A stretch of 25,318 bases of DNA from Spirochaetia bacterium (GCA_900769955.1 CAAGIP010000025.1:1-25318), one strand, 5' to 3'; counted from the stretch's first letter, positions 7,626 through 14,736 are shown. Notes: generated from the letters alone by a model not told the origin. Made by a program: numbers and translations.

Positions 7626-8976
7626 TCTGAAGTCTCTTCTCCGAATTCTCCAGCGCAAGGACCTTCTCAGCGGAGGGAGGAACGATGGTACCCCTTTCCT
7701 CTGCGAATCTGATACACACGGAGATCACTTCCTCAAGAACCTTTCTTTCCACATGTTCCAGAGTATCGTCCTCCGTATGGATGACCGATGAGGCCCCGTC
7801 AAGGGGTACTGCCGTCACCGTGACGGCCTCAAAGCCCTCCCTTGCCGCAGAGGCCGCATCCGTGGCTCCGGAAAAGAGCGGCATGGCTCCCACCTTTGAG
7901 GGATACCCCATCCTGTCCGCAATGCGTGAAAGCTCTGCAGCAAGAGGTGCGGAAAGCTGCACCAGTCCGTTCACATCCTTAGTGAGGAAGGTCAGATCAG
8001 AAGAGGAGCAGAGACTGTCAAGGTTGATCACGACAGGGTTCACAAGCTGCTCCCTATGGTGTGAGAACCACCGGGCGGAACCTTTGAGTCCGCACTCCTC
8101 CCCGTCGAAGGATGCGAAGATCAGCCTTGTCGAGGCAAAGCCCTCACCGCTTCTCTTCTTCCAGCTGAAGTATCTTGCCAGCTGGGTCAGGACACATGAT
8201 GATACAAGATTATCCCCGATACCCGGTGAATACTTATCAGATATCAGCTTCCAGAGCCAGAAATATACGAACAAGGTGAGGAGCTGAATGACCAGCAGCA
8301 CGATGACCACAGGGGATGGCAGGTTCACGGAGAACAGCTCTCCCATGAAAATGTCTGCAATAAGTCCGGCAATGGTGACAAGTCCTATGATGGAATAGTG
8401 TATCAGGGGAAGGTGAAGACTGAGGAAAAGCTTTTTCCTGTCATCCTTTTTTATGCCGTACAGCGGAGCCGCATCATGGTGGGCGCAGAACACGATGGTT
8501 TCGGTGCACTCTCCGGACGGCTCAATGACGCCATGGACATTAGTCATGTCACATACCCTGAAAAACTGTTTCTTAGGTCCGTTACAGATCAGGTATTCAC
8601 TGATGAAAAGGAAGACCGTGAAGGCAAAAAGCACCAGTGCAATCACATTGCACCCGAAGAAGTCCAGGATCAGGAGCAGGGGCGAACATACGCACATAAG
8701 CTTCAGCACACCGTTATACGATGCCTCACTGGACCTGAACGAGGTGATAAGGGCATCATCACAGTACCTGCGAAGCTCCTCCAGCAGGATACGGGCACAC
8801 TTGCGTGTTTCCTCACTGCCTGCCTTACGCTCTCCTGTGTCTGCTGCTATCTTCCCCGTCATCTCATAGGCGGCATCGGCAAGTCTGTTTGCCTTAAGGG
8901 TATCAAGATCCTCATTACCCTTTTTCGCCTCAAAAATCACGGGCTTTTCCTTCTTCTTTCTAAACGGCCAGAACAT
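7612..8976 (-). CDS. M28-family zinc metallopeptidase, membrane protein
   Basis: A 454-aa protein. The M28 aminopeptidase fold holds a two-zinc site: AHHDA (His 166, Asp 168), GIGDNLVSS (Asp 255), GEECG (Glu 293-Glu 294), VINLDS (Asp 320) and VIHTEDD (His 400). Two hydrophobic helices lie at about 92-130, and two or three more lie at 190-243, within the fold between the first and second metal motifs. The enzyme is therefore a membrane protein with an inserted transmembrane module. It probably trims peptides at the membrane. The start chosen is the ATG at 8976 (MFWPFRKKK) with TTGGAG close upstream. The longer ORF to 9081 would overlap the divergent small gene. The basic N-terminus and absence of a signal peptide are consistent with cytoplasmic N-in topology. 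Confidence 0.85.
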   Translation of the reverse strand: MFWPFRKKKEKPVIFEAKKGNEDLDTLKANRLADAAYEMTGKIAADTGERKAGSEETRKCARILLEELRRYCDDALITSFRSSEASYNGVLKLMCVCSPLLLILDFFGCNVIALVLFAFTVFLFISEYLICNGPKKQFFRVCDMTNVHGVIEPSGECTETIVFCAHHDAAPLYGIKKDDRKKLFLSLHLPLIHYSIIGLVTIAGLIADIFMGELFSVNLPSPVVIVLLVIQLLTLFVYFWLWKLISDKYSPGIGDNLVSSCVLTQLARYFSWKKRSGEGFASTRLIFASFDGEECGLKGSARWFSHHREQLVNPVVINLDSLCSSSDLTFLTKDVNGLVQLSAPLAAELSRIADRMGYPSKVGAMPLFSGATDAASAAREGFEAVTVTAVPLDGASSVIHTEDDTLEHVERKVLEEVISVCIRFAEERGTIVPPSAEKVLALENSEKRLQITRN

Positions 8977-9040
8977 ACTCCAATTAATATAGCAAAACAA
9001 AACGGAGATGATGAGCGGTTTTAGTGATAAAATCCTGACC

Positions 9041-9217
9041 ATGAAGATGAAAGCGCTCATGATTACCGCCACACTCCTCATCTCCCTGGCAGTATCATGT
9101 AAATCAGGACAGGTATCATATCTGCAGAATCCCGATCAGATTTACTTTTCCTCATCGCGATTAAAACTGACTCCAAGGTCAATCATCGATATGGTTTGCA
9201 GAAAAAACATGCCATAG
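9041..9217 (+). CDS. Short putative lipoprotein, possibly a truncated remnant
   Basis: A 58-aa ORF starting MKMKALMITATLLISL followed by AVSCKSG, a clear lipoprotein signal peptide with Cys in a lipobox. After the Cys only about 37 residues remain, with no recognisable domain. It has no good ribosome-binding site and stops just before the tRNA promoter at 9222. It may be a genuine tiny lipoprotein or the 5' end of a gene truncated during rearrangement near the tRNA cluster. Confidence 0.4.
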   Translation: MKMKALMITATLLISLAVSCKSGQVSYLQNPDQIYFSSSRLKLTPRSIIDMVCRKNMP

Positions 9218-9221
9218 CATA

Positions 9222-9250
9222 TTGACAACGACCTTGGTTTTCCATAGAAT
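9222..9250 (+). promoter_or_regulatory. Promoter of the tRNA-Ser pair
   Basis: Perfect -35 TTGACA (9222-9227), a 17-nt spacer and -10 TAGAAT (9245-9250) lie 38 nt upstream of the first tRNA-Ser. Confidence 0.8.
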
Positions 9251-9288
9251 TCCTAAATTGACTGATACTGATTCAGTTTCATTGAAAT

Positions 9289-9373
9289 GGAGAGATGTCC
9301 GAGCGGTCGAAGGAGGCGGTCTTGAAAACCGTTGAAGCGCAAGTTTCCGGGGGTTCGAATCCCTCTCTCTCCG
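9289..9373 (+). tRNA. tRNA-Ser(UGA)
   Basis: A class II tRNA. Acceptor arm GGAGAGA pairs with TCTCTCC, discriminator G is at 9373, the anticodon loop is CTTGAAA with anticodon TGA, there is a long variable arm, and the T loop is GTTCGAATC. CCA is not encoded. It shares the promoter at 9222 with the next tRNA, 12 nt downstream. Confidence 0.97.
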
Positions 9374-9385
9374 TCATTTTTATTT

Positions 9386-9475
9386 GGAGAGGTGCGAGAG
9401 AGGCCGAATCGGGCTCCCTGCTAAGGAGTTGACCTGCTAAACCCGGGTCCGGGGGTTCGAATCCCCCCTTCTCCG
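9386..9475 (+). tRNA. tRNA-Ser(GCU), island integration site
   Basis: A class II tRNA with acceptor GGAGAGG pairing CTTCTCC (one G-T), anticodon loop CTGCTAA with anticodon GCT, a long variable arm and T loop GTTCGAATC. The last 21 bases plus two bases beyond are repeated exactly at 14710-14732. The 3' end of this gene is therefore the integration site of the island, and the insertion regenerates an intact tRNA. Confidence 0.97.
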
Positions 9476-9477
9476 AG
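9455..9477 (+). repeat. attL: 23-bp direct repeat at tRNA-Ser 3' end
   Basis: GTTCGAATCC...CTTCTCCGAG spans the T loop to two bases beyond the discriminator. It is identical to 14710-14732. The bases on either side of the two copies differ. Confidence 0.9.
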
Positions 9478-9485
9478 AATCATAG

Positions 9486-9514
9486 CCCTAGGGAATCCTA
9501 GGGTTTTCTTTTTT
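9486..9514 (+). terminator. tRNA terminator supplied by the island
   Basis: CCCTAGG (9486-9492), GAAT loop and CCTAGGG (9497-9503), followed by TTTTCTTTTTT. It sits just inside the island boundary and replaces the tRNA's original terminator, now separated at 14737-14768. Confidence 0.88.
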
Positions 9515-9515
9515 A

Positions 9516-9540
9516 TAACTTGTTCTTATATAACAAGTTA
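9516..9540. repeat. Inverted repeat inside attL
   Basis: TAACTTGTT (9516-9524) and AACAAGTTA (9532-9540) are perfect 9-bp arms around a 7-nt loop, 40 nt inside the left boundary. It could be a recombinase or excisionase binding site, or a hairpin. No function can be assigned. The stretch 9541-9627 is AT-rich with no gene. Confidence 0.4.
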
Positions 9541-9649
9541 ATTTATGAACCCTATTGCGTGATTTTTTGAGAAAAACCTCTTTTTTTCAGAAATAGCCAC
9601 ATAAAAAACCACACAAAGTTTTCTATCTAGTACCCTGTAACGTCTAAAA

Positions 9650-10321
9650 CTAGATTATTACAGGGTACAGATGCTTCAGCTTTATTCTTGCATCATCCAT
9701 GGTGAATTGCCAGTCAACACCTTTCTGCTTATCATTGCGGTTATGATACCAGGCAGTCGCCTCACTTCTTAATTCATCCATGGAACCGATTCTTCTGCAT
9801 AAGCACTGAGCAGTGAAGGAAGACAGTTCAATTTCCGCAATATCAAGCCATGAACCATGCTTTGGTGTATGGTGAATCTCAATCCTGTCAGCTATCCTTT
9901 TTGCCTCAGCGGCAGGGAATGCCTCATATAATGATGATATATTGTGAGTGTTGAGGTTGTCACATACCAGAATGATTCTGGCAGCCGTTGGGTAATCCAC
10001 ATCGACAAGAGTCTTTATCTGGTTTGCCCAGTCCTTTTTGGTCCTGCGTTCAAGCACGTCAACCCTGCGCCATCCTGCCAGAGGCTCAGTGAACATGAAG
10101 GCACAGCATGTGCCATGCCTTATGTACTCATGATCCACTTTCACGGAGTGGTTCGTTTCTGAAAGACCGATGGTCTCACGGGAATCCTCATGAAGTTCAA
10201 TTGGCTGTTCATCCATGCATACAACCGGATAATCCTCATTATAGGGCCTGCTGTATATATCAAGGACATCCTCCATCGCTGCCACAAATACGGCATTCTG
10301 ATCGGGAGGAATGCACCACAT
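9650..10321 (-). CDS. IS630 transposase, catalytic part (OrfB)
   Basis: The DDE catalytic domain of the IS630 (Tc1/mariner-like) transposase. Visible acidic residues are VVCMDEQP, ILVCDNLNTH and SWLDIAEIELSSF, the DDE order for this family. The natural protein continues upstream in this frame as NGFKPHLRKMWCIP, which has no start codon. It is expected to be made by -1 frameshifting from OrfA at the eight-A run (10347-10354). The stop overlaps the left inverted repeat region. All catalytic residues are present and no internal stop is seen, so the element could be active. Confidence 0.9.
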   Translation of the reverse strand: MWCIPPDQNAVFVAAMEDVLDIYSRPYNEDYPVVCMDEQPIELHEDSRETIGLSETNHSVKVDHEYIRHGTCCAFMFTEPLAGWRRVDVLERRTKKDWANQIKTLVDVDYPTAARIILVCDNLNTHNISSLYEAFPAAEAKRIADRIEIHHTPKHGSWLDIAEIELSSFTAQCLCRRIGSMDELRSEATAWYHNRNDKQKGVDWQFTMDDARIKLKHLYPVII

Positions 10322-10326
10322 TTTCC

Positions 10327-10818
10327 TCAGGTGAGGCTTAAACCCGTTTTTTTTAGTATCCTTCCTACCTGAGTATGCGAAATCGAGCTTATTATCTGCA
10401 GCTCAACCGAACGTTCAGACAACAGCCGCAATGTCCATTTGCCATACCCTTCAGGTGGTTCTGAACATGCAAGTGCAATGATCCTTGCTTCAATATCCCC
10501 CGTGCATTTCGCAGGTACAGGAGGTGTCTCCCTCTTTTTCCTTTCGATGCCATGGCCCGGATCCGAACTGTCACCGTCAGTGTTCTTCTTTTCGATATAG
10601 CGTGCTTTGATGTCGTGCACTGCCTGATTTGTTATTCCAAGCGCCTTTGCAATATCCACATCCTTCATCCTGCCTGCCGGATTATTAAGGTCAGCAAGGA
10701 GAAGGACGTTGGCTCTGCGTATATCCATGGCTGGACCTGACCCCTTCCTGACAATATCAGTCAGCGCTTTACGCTCATCTTCATTCAATAGTATTGAGAG
10801 TTTCCTGTATTTAGACAT
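10327..10818 (-). CDS. IS630 transposase, DNA-binding part (OrfA)
   Basis: A 163-aa N-terminal half with two helix-turn-helix segments (for example DVDIAKALGITNQAVHDIKARY), used to bind the terminal repeats. The ATG at 10818 has AGGAGCAGGT upstream. A longer reading to 10860 lacks one. Near its end the codons CTA AAA AAA ACG lie on eight consecutive A. Slipping back one base gives KKNGFKPHLRKMW and continues into OrfB. Without slippage the frame ends at LSLT. Confidence 0.88.
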   Translation of the reverse strand: MSKYRKLSILLNEDERKALTDIVRKGSGPAMDIRRANVLLLADLNNPAGRMKDVDIAKALGITNQAVHDIKARYIEKKNTDGDSSDPGHGIERKKRETPPVPAKCTGDIEARIIALACSEPPEGYGKWTLRLLSERSVELQIISSISHTQVGRILKKTGLSLT

Positions 10819-10935
10819 ACCTGCTCCTATGATTCTAATCCTAAAAACAGGATAGCACAAACAGGTATAAATTTAAAGTTTTAGATGTTACAAACTACTA
10901 GTTTCTTAGTAGATGTAAGAAAACCATAAGGAAAC

Positions 10936-11121
10936 TTATAATCGATATAATCCAATCTTTCTTATTAGGAGGATATAGTCATCAGCCGATTTGATGTCTC
11001 TATTACTATTTCTTAATTTCTCAGTAACGAAACACCATAGCTCTTTTTCTAGCTCATTTATGGAAGCACCTATATGATAAGGAGTTTTTTCCTCATGGAT
11101 AATGAACCTGTCATGAAACAC
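10936..11121 (-). pseudogene. C-terminal remnant of a PLD-like / ORF6N-type protein
   Basis: About 60 codons reading FHDRFIIHEEKTPYHIGAS then INELEKELW. This resembles the HxRFI...YHIGASxKDLGKK segment that ends many ORF6N-type phage proteins and PLD-like nucleases. Only this piece remains. A TAA lies immediately upstream in frame at 11122-11124, and the only start available is a GTG without a ribosome-binding site. It is therefore a broken gene next to the IS630 element. Family placement is by motif memory only. Confidence 0.5.
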
Positions 11122-11158
11122 TTATGTTTCAAGTCCATGAATCTGATTAAAACTATTT

Positions 11159-11204
11159 GATAATGGCTTGTGCTTCAGTATCCACAGAATAACAAGCCAT
11201 TATC
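11159..11204 (-). terminator. Hairpin after the DUF4417 operon, probable terminator
   Basis: GATAATGGCTTGT (11159-11171) and ACAAGCCATTATC (11192-11204) are perfect 13-bp arms around a 20-nt loop, 14 nt past the stop of the acidic 194-aa gene. The T content after it on the minus strand is modest (AGTTTTA), so termination efficiency is uncertain. Confidence 0.5.
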
Positions 11205-11217
11205 TTGTTGAACGAAC

Positions 11218-11802
11218 TCAACTATTGACTATCTTATCAGCTATCACACATTCTGTTTTATCAAATAATGAGTATTTGATACGTCTTACATGAATGGGGA
11301 AGTCGTAATCATCCCACCTCTCTTCTGGCTTGTATAATCCGTCGGTGTTTTCAAAATGAAAATCACCATGAAGATAGAAACCTGTCATCAGATCTTTCCA
11401 GATATTGAACTGATGATTTTGTGTTCTAATAAACACTGCAACAAGATATCTGCAAGTAGAATTAACGTCCTTCGGCAGCGAAGCCTCATCAATTACAAGA
11501 TCCACTGACAAAACAGGTTCATTCACTTGTATCGAAGAGAGCTCGAAATCTTCAATATTACAGAACGGCTCATGATTTATTGTTTCAGATATTTCTAAAA
11601 CAGAATCATCTTCCGCGTTATGGAACGGTGTTTCAACATCTGCATAATCTGAACTTATCAACAGTTGGGAACCATCCGAGAAGTTGAACAATACTTCATT
11701 ACTGATTTCTGTCTTTGGATAATTAGGAACTACTGATATTACAGTGTTCAAGATCTTATTTTTAAGCTCTGATACGAATTCATAGTTTTCAATACTATTC
11801 AT
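11218..11802 (-). CDS. Acidic hypothetical protein, candidate immunity-type partner
   Basis: A 194-aa protein that I do not recognise. It is rich in Asp and Glu, has no membrane segment or signal peptide, and mixes predicted strands and helices (FNFSDGSQLLISSDYADVE, SVDLVIDEA, YLVAVFIRTQNHQFN). It is the last gene of a three-gene operon. Its ATG overlaps the stop of the basic 141-aa gene in an ATGA arrangement, with AAGGGGTG upstream. The close coupling of a basic protein and an acidic one resembles a toxin-immunity or protein-inhibitor pair, but this is only inference from charge and order. Confidence 0.7.
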   Translation of the reverse strand: MNSIENYEFVSELKNKILNTVISVVPNYPKTEISNEVLFNFSDGSQLLISSDYADVETPFHNAEDDSVLEISETINHEPFCNIEDFELSSIQVNEPVLSVDLVIDEASLPKDVNSTCRYLVAVFIRTQNHQFNIWKDLMTGFYLHGDFHFENTDGLYKPEERWDDYDFPIHVRRIKYSLFDKTECVIADKIVNS

Positions 11803-12224
11803 TTTTCACCCCTTTTATAAAAATGTATCTTCTGTTTTTTGAGATTAGAATGTGAGTTTTGAATGTTGATATCCACAACAGGACTTCCATCAGAACTTTT
11901 CCTTATCCTGTATGTTATTATATCATGACCCTTCATCTCTCTTGTCCACCCTATTACTTCATTAGTTTTCCTGTCCCGTATAGCATGCTGAATACCACCT
12001 TTGCCAAGTTTTTGGAATAAGTCTCTTGCCGATGCTATTGGGTCAGAAGATTCATATCTTCGATGAGAATTTCTGTTGTCACCTTTATACTTTGAAGCAA
12101 TATAGCCATTCTTTAGACCAAAACGTTTTCTTACTTCAGCAAGATTACTATTTAGATTTCTTGTAGGCCGTCCAATCCTGCTAGCAGTCCTCATGCCTGG
12201 ATAGCCATATAATCCTTTACCCAT
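11799..12224 (-). CDS. Basic hypothetical protein in DUF4417 operon
   Basis: A 141-aa, strongly basic protein that I do not recognise by family. The N-terminal ~55 residues are rich in Arg, Asn and Gly (YPGMRTASRIGRPTRNLNSN). The rest forms a compact domain (ARDLFQKLGKGGIQHAIRD, DIITYRIRKSSDGSPVVDIN) of the sort seen at C-termini of phage-structure or polymorphic-toxin proteins. It has a GGAGG site 8 nt before its ATG and an 8-nt overlap with the DUF4417 gene upstream. His and basic residues would allow a nuclease role, but no catalytic motif can be named. Confidence 0.7.
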   Translation of the reverse strand: MGKGLYGYPGMRTASRIGRPTRNLNSNLAEVRKRFGLKNGYIASKYKGDNRNSHRRYESSDPIASARDLFQKLGKGGIQHAIRDRKTNEVIGWTREMKGHDIITYRIRKSSDGSPVVDINIQNSHSNLKKQKIHFYKRGEK

Positions 12225-12903
12225 GAAAAGCCTCCTTCATGATAAAAGACCCATCCCATTCAGGCGTGAATGAATGCAATTCGATATTGTTTGTTAAGCA
12301 ATAGTCAGTGATTTCCTTTGTGCACGAACCAACAACTATCAGGATTCTAGGTCTCAACTTTTTTAGGCAAAAGTAAAGAGAATAATGAAAGACATCCCGA
12401 TTTTCTGTTCCTTTTATTGTGCCAAGGTTCCCCACAACCAAGACATGTTCCAGAGGAATTCCTTCTATTGCAAAATCCAACGATCTTGAATCAGAGAAAG
12501 ATAGATTCATCAGTACCTTGATACCATGTTTTGCAAAAATATATCCGAGCAAGCGGTTACGATAACAATTGTAGATCTGTTGTGGATAAGGCATATCACG
12601 GTAAAGGCTGAAATCAGGCATAATACATCCTTTAAACTTCTTCATGAGAGGTATGTAAGTTTCCGGGGCCTTCCATACACGCTCAAAAGAGGCATCTGGC
12701 AAGAAGAAATGGATAAAGAATTCATCAGCTCTGTTTTCATATTTCTTCATTTTATCAAATGGAATCAAAGCTGATGGAACCTCTTCTACAGTGTCCACTA
12801 TTGGGAAATTGTAGACTCTTGTATACTTAACACCTTCAAGATGTTTTGCCATGAATACATCGCTATAAAAGCAATGTATATCCAAATTGACGTTTTTTTT
12901 CAT
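12217..12903 (-). CDS. DUF4417 domain protein
   Basis: A 228-aa protein with the DUF4417 signature: KGCIMPDFSLYRDMPYP (91-107), then QIYNCYRNRLLGYIFAKHGI and the SFSDSRSLDFAIEGIP block. The family is common in phages and mobile elements and, to my knowledge, has no settled biochemical role. The start at 12903 is fixed by GGAGG 6 nt upstream. An in-frame start at 12942 lacks this. It is the first gene of the three-gene operon. The leader just upstream contains a GACGTATCCAT stretch also found before the flavin reductase gene. Confidence 0.85.
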   Translation of the reverse strand: MKKNVNLDIHCFYSDVFMAKHLEGVKYTRVYNFPIVDTVEEVPSALIPFDKMKKYENRADEFFIHFFLPDASFERVWKAPETYIPLMKKFKGCIMPDFSLYRDMPYPQQIYNCYRNRLLGYIFAKHGIKVLMNLSFSDSRSLDFAIEGIPLEHVLVVGNLGTIKGTENRDVFHYSLYFCLKKLRPRILIVVGSCTKEITDYCLTNNIELHSFTPEWDGSFIMKEAFHG

Positions 12904-12991
12904 AAAACGCCTCCACAAAAATATGGATACGTCATAAAACAAGTGCTAAACTGAAATTCCTACAGATCAATTAACACTAGTTATTTGACGC

Positions 12992-13021
12992 CAGCGTCTT
13001 CATCTCAAGATGGTGACGCTG
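12992..13021. terminator. Long hairpin between XRE-ImmA gene and DUF4417 operon
   Basis: CAGCGTC, TT, CATC, TCAA loop, GATG, GT, GACGCTG form a 30-nt near-perfect hairpin 8 nt beyond the XRE/ImmA stop. The minus-strand T tract is weak (CAAATAAC). The plus-strand side is better (TATTTTATTT). It is a likely terminator or transcript-stabilising hairpin. Confidence 0.55.
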
Positions 13022-13029
13022 TATTTTAT

Positions 13030-14139
13030 TTACAAAGAAGATTTCATTGCAAAATACTCCTTTGGAATATCAGAAATAACACTTCGCTTCGTGTATTTTG
13101 ATGCAATTCTATAATCGATGATTCCGTCATGTGCAAGAAACCCCATAATGATACTGTCACACAATCCTGTTTCCTTGCTCAGATAATTCATTCGAGAACT
13201 TGAAAAATAGGTATTTGGGAACTCCTTCACCTTAGCCATGACGATACTCTTGTGCAGCATTTTTTCTGCATAGCTGTCGGCTTCCTGTTCGATATCAGAA
13301 TTAGGATTCTTATCGAGATCAGAATCGATTATACCATCTCTGAGCCTTTCGAAATGGAGTATTACATGCGCAATCTCATGAGCTAAAACAAACCAGAAAT
13401 TATCCAATCGATCATATCTGCCTGTATATACAATAAATGGTGAATCATCTATTACAAAAGCTGCCCCATCTAAATAAGTCTTTTGTAAATGCTCTAATAC
13501 GAAGAAAGAAACTCCGCATTGCCTAAGTTCTTCTAGGAATTTTTCAATTCCTAATTCTGCTTTGGTGTATTCTACTATTTTATTAGCTAAATTGATGAGT
13601 CTGTCCCGGCGATAGGATATTTTATTTCTAAACTGTCCCGCTATTTTTCTTGCATAGGAAAACCATGCATTGCAATACGGAAGTGTTAATTTCTCATCGA
13701 ACCTAGTTTGTCTTGCCACATATTTGATTTCCGGCTCCCTCAATTCAGCTATATCGGAAGTATCATACAAGTATTCTAGTGCATTTCTGACACCATTTAA
13801 TGTAGAGCAATCATCAATCCATCCCTTTTTGTGCATTTCATTCAAAGGTGCGATATCTTTGCAAGCCGCTTTCAATTTGATGAATTCCTGGCGCCTTGTA
13901 TCAGGATTCTTTTTCATGCGAAATCGGAATTCCACATTCCTCAAGTATTCTGGTGTTACATCAAATGAATACGCTATTGCACAGATGTTTTCATCTGTAA
14001 GTCCTTTTCCCTCGTTGATTATTTTGCTTACAGTAGCAACAGAAATACCTGTAACTTCTGAAAGATCTTTTTGACTCCAGCCCCTTTCTTGCATTTCTTT
14101 TTCTAGGAATAGTCCAAAATCATTTCTCCCGCTACTCAT
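13030..14139 (-). CDS. XRE-family HTH regulator fused to ImmA/IrrE (M78) metallopeptidase
   Basis: A 369-aa protein with two domains. Residues 9-68 form a Cro/CI-type HTH (WSQKDLSEVTGISVATVSKI). Residues 180-300 carry the ImmA/IrrE zinc peptidase with HEIAH at 254-258 and a downstream EQEAD at 284-288 as the third metal ligand. This architecture is typical of antitoxins and phage or ICE regulators that relieve repression by cleavage. It starts 2 nt after the stop of a small upstream gene, with GAGGGG before its ATG. It is probably autoregulated through that promoter. No toxin family is recognised next to it, so calling it a toxin-antitoxin system is inference. Confidence 0.9.
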   Translation of the reverse strand: MSSGRNDFGLFLEKEMQERGWSQKDLSEVTGISVATVSKIINEGKGLTDENICAIAYSFDVTPEYLRNVEFRFRMKKNPDTRRQEFIKLKAACKDIAPLNEMHKKGWIDDCSTLNGVRNALEYLYDTSDIAELREPEIKYVARQTRFDEKLTLPYCNAWFSYARKIAGQFRNKISYRRDRLINLANKIVEYTKAELGIEKFLEELRQCGVSFFVLEHLQKTYLDGAAFVIDDSPFIVYTGRYDRLDNFWFVLAHEIAHVILHFERLRDGIIDSDLDKNPNSDIEQEADSYAEKMLHKSIVMAKVKEFPNTYFSSSRMNYLSKETGLCDSIIMGFLAHDGIIDYRIASKYTKRSVISDIPKEYFAMKSSL

Positions 14140-14141
14140 TT

Positions 14142-14390
14142 TTATCCCCTCTCATGTACTTGTATGGCTACTTCACCATTTATAGTATTTGCAATGACTG
14201 TACATGTTATTCTATCAAAGTCGATGTTGCTCATAGAGAATACACCAGTTTTTTCATCAATCCATTCAGCATGAAGTTGCTTTGTATTCATCAAATCTTT
14301 CATGCAAGTCATCTCCTCAATCAGAACAAGATAATAGTGCTCAAATCGTTTGTTTTTGAATCTCATATTTTCAGCATTTATGACTTTCAT
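14142..14390 (-). CDS. Small hypothetical protein, partner of XRE-ImmA
   Basis: An 82-aa protein (from the ATG at 14390) with no recognised family: NAENMRFKNKRFEHYYLVLI, EEMTCMKDL, and a strand-rich end (DRITCTVIANTINGEVAIQV). It sits 2 nt ahead of the XRE/ImmA gene and must be co-transcribed. The start is uncertain: none of the candidate ATG or TTG codons (14366, 14390, up to 14468) has a good ribosome-binding site. Its position would suit a toxin or accessory factor, but nothing in the residues identifies one. Confidence 0.5.
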   Translation of the reverse strand: MKVINAENMRFKNKRFEHYYLVLIEEMTCMKDLMNTKQLHAEWIDEKTGVFSMSNIDFDRITCTVIANTINGEVAIQVHERG

Positions 14391-14709
14391 ATTGAATTTG
14401 ACTAAAGCATAATACAACGCAAAACATTTAACAAGTATATTTTCTACTTTAGAAATATGAAAATACAAAATTACATTTTGAAATATCCGCTCTTCATATC
14501 CCTAATTATCAAAAAGAAAAAACTTCTTGGTTTTCTTCATAGTCAAAAGTCCACCAAAAAGTACACCCTTTGCACCTCAGATAAGCTACTTTATCCTACT
14601 ATCTTATACGATAATCTATCATCTTATATATTTCCTAATTTCTTATCTTATACTATCTTATACTATAAAAGAGCATCGGATACCCCTAAGCTAACATACG
14701 GAGACACCT
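14391..14709. other. Gene-free AT-rich right end of island with short repeats
   Basis: No credible gene. Two near-identical octamers, AGTCCACC (14548-14555) and AGTACACC (14560-14567), sit 12 nt apart. A run of direct repeats of (C/T)TATCTTATAC with variants spans about 14598-14673. Such short direct repeats beside an attachment site are what arm-type recombinase sites look like. They could also be operators of the adjacent two-gene unit. A long plus-strand ORF here (14457-15038) is chance. Confidence 0.45.
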
Positions 14710-14732
14710 GTTCGAATCCCCCCTTCTCCGAG
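14710..14732 (+). repeat. attR: 23-bp direct repeat
   Basis: An exact copy of 9455-9477. Upstream of it there is no tRNA body, only the sequence ACACCT, so this is the duplicated 3' tRNA fragment marking the right end of the island. Confidence 0.9.
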
Positions 14733-14736
14733 TATG

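Larger units (their letters stand above)
9628..10900 (-). mobile_element. IS630-family insertion sequence, apparently complete
   Basis: A 1.27-kb element with imperfect terminal inverted repeats. The left end, 9628-9651, begins TAGTACCCTGTAAC. The reverse complement of the right end, 10877-10900, begins TAGTAGTTTGTAAC, and both continue into TCTAAAACT. TA dinucleotides flank both ends, as expected for IS630 target duplication. The exact outer base is uncertain by 2-3 nt. It contains two overlapping-phase ORFs joined by a slippery A run. It lies within the tRNA-Ser island and was probably inserted after the island arrived. Confidence 0.85.
9455..14732. mobile_element. Genomic island in tRNA-Ser(GCU) (integrase not found)
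   Basis: A 5.26-kb segment lies between 23-bp perfect direct repeats (9455-9477 and 14710-14732), one of them the tRNA 3' end. By eye it is clearly more AT-rich than both flanks. It holds an IS630 element, a nuclease-like remnant, a DUF4417 three-gene operon and an XRE/ImmA-IrrE unit. These features match integration by a tyrosine recombinase into a tRNA gene. No recombinase ORF is visible, so the island is either a deletion derivative or mobilised in trans. Confidence 0.85.

Noticed and set aside
9041..9217. Lipoprotein at 9041 as the 5' half of the gene at 14971, split by the island
   Set aside because: Both have lipoprotein signals, but the 14971 gene has its own signal peptide and ribosome-binding site, and the island boundary is in the tRNA, not in this ORF.
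14598..14673. Possible CRISPR-like array in the short TATCTTATAC repeats
   Set aside because: Units are about 10 nt, irregularly spaced and without spacers of even length. There are no cas genes nearby.
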